A stretch of 7,629 nt of DNA from Firmicutes bacterium UBA4882 (GTDB lineage Bacteria > Bacillota > UBA4882), in NCBI GenBank assembly GCA_002399265.1, contig DHDG01000043.1, positions 25,169-32,797 on the forward strand. The letters run 5' to 3'. This document shows, piece after piece, positions 6,211 through 7,629 of this stretch. Position numbers and translations under genes: made by a program. The notes below the pieces were generated by a model. It did not search any database and was not told where the DNA came from. It saw nothing but the letters and a program-made list of their open reading frames with translations. Positions within the stretch are counted from its first letter, which is position 1; every line of letters starts with the position of its first letter.

Positions 6211-7077
6211 ATGATTAAAATTGTAACTGACAGCTCCATGGACTTCCCGGAACACATCAAGGCAAAATTCGACAACTTATATACTGTTCCGATGATCATC
6301 TATTTCGGCGAAGAAGAGTTTTTTGACGGCGAAACTCTGACCACTGACGAATTTTACCGCCGGTTTAAGGCTGGTCCGGTGTTGCCTAAGACCGCGACAC
6401 CGATGATGAGCCGGGTTGAGAATACACTCCGCAACTGTGCTGCAGACGGTTCGACTGTCATTGCGTTGACGCTTTCTTCCGGCCTCAGCGGTACTTACGA
6501 TCTCTTCCGCAATGTCGGCGAGCGCCTGCGCCAGGATGAGGGACTTGATATTACGGCGATTGATTCGCTGAGCGCTTCACTGGGTGGTGGGCTGATCGCG
6601 ATTCGTGCTGCGGAGATGGCTGCTGCTAATCAACCGGCACCCGCGATTATAGCTGAAATCGAAAAGATGCGTTCCCGGATGAATCACGTTTTCACAGTTG
6701 ATACGCTGGAATACCTCTGGCGCGGCGGCCGCGTGACCCGCGCTGAAGCCTTCGTCGGCAATGTCCTCGATATTAAGCCGATCCTGCATATGCTTGATAA
6801 TGGGCATATAACTGCTTTTCATAAAGTGCGCGGCCGCAAAAAGGCGTTACAGTTCATGGCCGATTGGGTGATCGAAACCAGTGGCGGCCTCGCGGGACAG
6901 GACATTGGCGTGATCCACTGGGATTGCGAAAATGACGCGCTGGAAATGGCTGCGCGGCTGAGAGAGACCGGTTCGCCCAGAAATATCGAAATCTCCAAAA
7001 TGTCCGCGACCGTCGGGGTTCATACCGGCCCCGGCCTGTTGGGAATCGTATTTCAAAATGAGGCGGGACGCCGCTAG
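6211..7077 (+). CDS. degV: DegV family (FakB-type) fatty-acid-binding protein
   Basis: 288 residues, the usual length for DegV proteins, soluble and cytoplasmic. It opens with the family signature IKIVTDSSMDFP. Further motifs are LPKTATP (58-64, in the place of the TSQP motif), TLSSGLSGTY (87-96), DTLEYLWRGGRV (164-175), IKPIL (188-192) and GVHTGPGLLGIVF (269-281). In characterised FakB proteins a Thr and a Ser from the second and third of these blocks hold the fatty-acid carboxylate; Thr61 and Ser93 sit in matching places here. FakB proteins present fatty acids to the kinase FakA, yielding acyl-phosphate for phospholipid synthesis. No fakA gene is visible in the window. The gene has its own upstream region and lies 69 bases before the UPF0291 gene. 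Family assignment is firm; the fatty acid bound cannot be read from the sequence. Confidence 0.95.
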   Translation: MIKIVTDSSMDFPEHIKAKFDNLYTVPMIIYFGEEEFFDGETLTTDEFYRRFKAGPVLPKTATPMMSRVENTLRNCAADGSTVIALTLSSGLSGTYDLFRNVGERLRQDEGLDITAIDSLSASLGGGLIAIRAAEMAAANQPAPAIIAEIEKMRSRMNHVFTVDTLEYLWRGGRVTRAEAFVGNVLDIKPILHMLDNGHITAFHKVRGRKKALQFMADWVIETSGGLAGQDIGVIHWDCENDALEMAARLRETGSPRNIEISKMSATVGVHTGPGLLGIVFQNEAGRR

Positions 7078-7103
7078 CAGGCTGCCATAAGGCCCGGAAA
7101 GCA

Positions 7104-7112
7104 TGGTATAAT
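7104..7112 (+). promoter_or_regulatory. Extended -10 promoter of the UPF0291 gene
   Basis: TGGTATAAT contains a perfect TATAAT (7107-7112) preceded by TGn. The best -35 is CTGCCA (7082-7087; 4 of 6), but the spacer is 19 bases, so the extended -10 would carry most of the strength. Transcription would start near 7119, separately from degV. Confidence 0.5.
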
Positions 7113-7146
7113 AGGCATGTAAAAACATCCGGCAAGGAGCGGTATA

Positions 7147-7437
7147 ATGACAGAAAATAATCCGATTACGAAAGAAATGATTGCGCGCATTAATGAACTG
7201 GCGCACCTTAGCAAAACCCGCCAGCTAACTGCGAGTGAACTTAAGGAGCAGGCGGAACTGCGCCAGCAATATGTCAACGCCATTAAGGCACAGGTCACCG
7301 CCCAGCTTGGCAATATCACTATTGTCAACCCGGATGGCACGACTGCCAAACCACAGCGCAAAGAGGAAACGGGGCATGGCCACGCGCATCAACATGATTG
7401 TGGATGTAAAAATAATGGCGGCTATGGGAAACACTGA
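7147..7437 (+). CDS. UPF0291/DUF896 protein with His/Cys-rich C-terminal tail
   Basis: 96 residues. Positions 7-67 carry the UPF0291 pattern: ITKEMIARINELAHLSK, then LTASELKEQAELRQQYV, then LGNITIVNPDG. The family, which includes B. subtilis YnzC, forms a small helical hairpin and has no settled function. Members are usually near 75-80 residues. Here an extra tail (about 71-96) contains His77, 79, 81, 83 and 96 and Cys85 and Cys87, in the order GHGHAHQHDCGC, which resembles a metal-binding segment; metal binding is inference. The ATG at 7147 has AAGGAG (7134-7139) 7 bases upstream. There is no signal peptide or membrane segment. It follows degV on the same strand but has its own likely promoter. 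Confidence 0.9.
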   Translation: MTENNPITKEMIARINELAHLSKTRQLTASELKEQAELRQQYVNAIKAQVTAQLGNITIVNPDGTTAKPQRKEETGHGHAHQHDCGCKNNGGYGKH

Positions 7438-7513
7438 TTAAGTCAGCTTAATACGGGTAAAATAACAGCAGCAATGTGACCTTTACAGTCCAGGGATGAA
7501 GGAGGAAACCTCA

Positions 7514-7629
7514 ATGAAACGTCCCCTGGTACATGTTAAGCTGCTGTTGAGCTTGAGTTTATTGTTTTTGGTGGCGACTGGTGCCACCGAACCGTTGTCC
7601 GACGCGATTCATTCTTTCCGCTGGCTGAT
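7514..7629 (+). CDS. Unidentified protein with N-terminal hydrophobic segment (3' partial)
   Basis: Only 38 codons are in the window; the frame is open to its end. The ATG at 7514 follows AAGGAGG (7499-7505) with 8 bases between, a strong site. The sequence begins MKRPLVHVK, then a Leu-rich hydrophobic run (about residues 10-21), then ATGATEPLSD. This could be a signal peptide, with possible cleavage near Ala-Thr-Gly-Ala, or the first membrane segment of an integral protein. A TAAAAT at 7458-7463 could be a -10, but no good -35 is visible. I do not recognise the family from this fragment. Confidence 0.7.
   Translation, partial: MKRPLVHVKLLLSLSLLFLVATGATEPLSDAIHSFRWL

Noticed and set aside
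7437..7452. ATTAAG-TCAG-CTTAAT inverted repeat as the terminator of the UPF0291 gene
   Set aside because: The stem is AT-rich, only 6 bp, and is not followed by a T-tract.

Overview
This window looks like chromosomal DNA of a mid-GC member of the Bacillota (Firmicutes). The case rests on a DegV-family fatty-acid-binding protein, a UPF0291/DUF896 protein, a short M3-family oligoendopeptidase, strong AAGGAGG or AAAGGGGG ribosome binding sites and sigma-A-like promoters, several with an extended -10. I cannot fix the class. Clostridia or Negativicutes are possible, but this is inference only. I see no tRNA, rRNA, CRISPR array, insertion sequence or phage gene.

Layout. (1) Positions 1-2410, plus strand: two adjacent paralogous genes. 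The first is cut off by the window edge; the second is complete and has one N-terminal membrane anchor. Both encode TolB/WD40-like repeat sequence with a SPOR (peptidoglycan-binding) domain set between the repeat blocks. (2) Positions 2421-5875, minus strand: a co-directional group transcribed in the order tandem-GGDEF protein, stand-alone CheY-like receiver, M3 oligoendopeptidase. The peptidase converges with the SPOR gene across only 10 bases. (3) Positions 5876-6210: a 335-base divergent control region with a near-consensus extended -10 promoter for the GGDEF gene, a roughly 115-nt leader, and a plausible promoter for degV facing the other way. (4) Positions 6211-7629, plus strand: degV, a UPF0291 protein with an unusual His/Cys-rich tail, and the first 38 codons of a protein with an N-terminal hydrophobic segment.

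How the genes may work together. The minus-strand group pairs a possible cyclic-di-GMP protein with a phospho-acceptor receiver that has no output domain, so it may be a small signalling unit; the peptidase may share the receiver's transcript. The SPOR/propeller pair would act outside the membrane at the cell wall. DegV proteins deliver fatty acids to the FakA kinase in other Bacillota. Nothing in the sequence ties these modules into one pathway.

Most notable: a SPOR domain embedded in propeller repeats and duplicated as neighbouring genes; a protein made only of two GGDEF domains, each missing different conserved residues; Cys/His tails on the receiver and on the UPF0291 protein; and three separate 12-15 bp tandem duplications in linkers or across a stop codon, suggesting slippage. 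I did not find a convincing wholly new multi-gene system.
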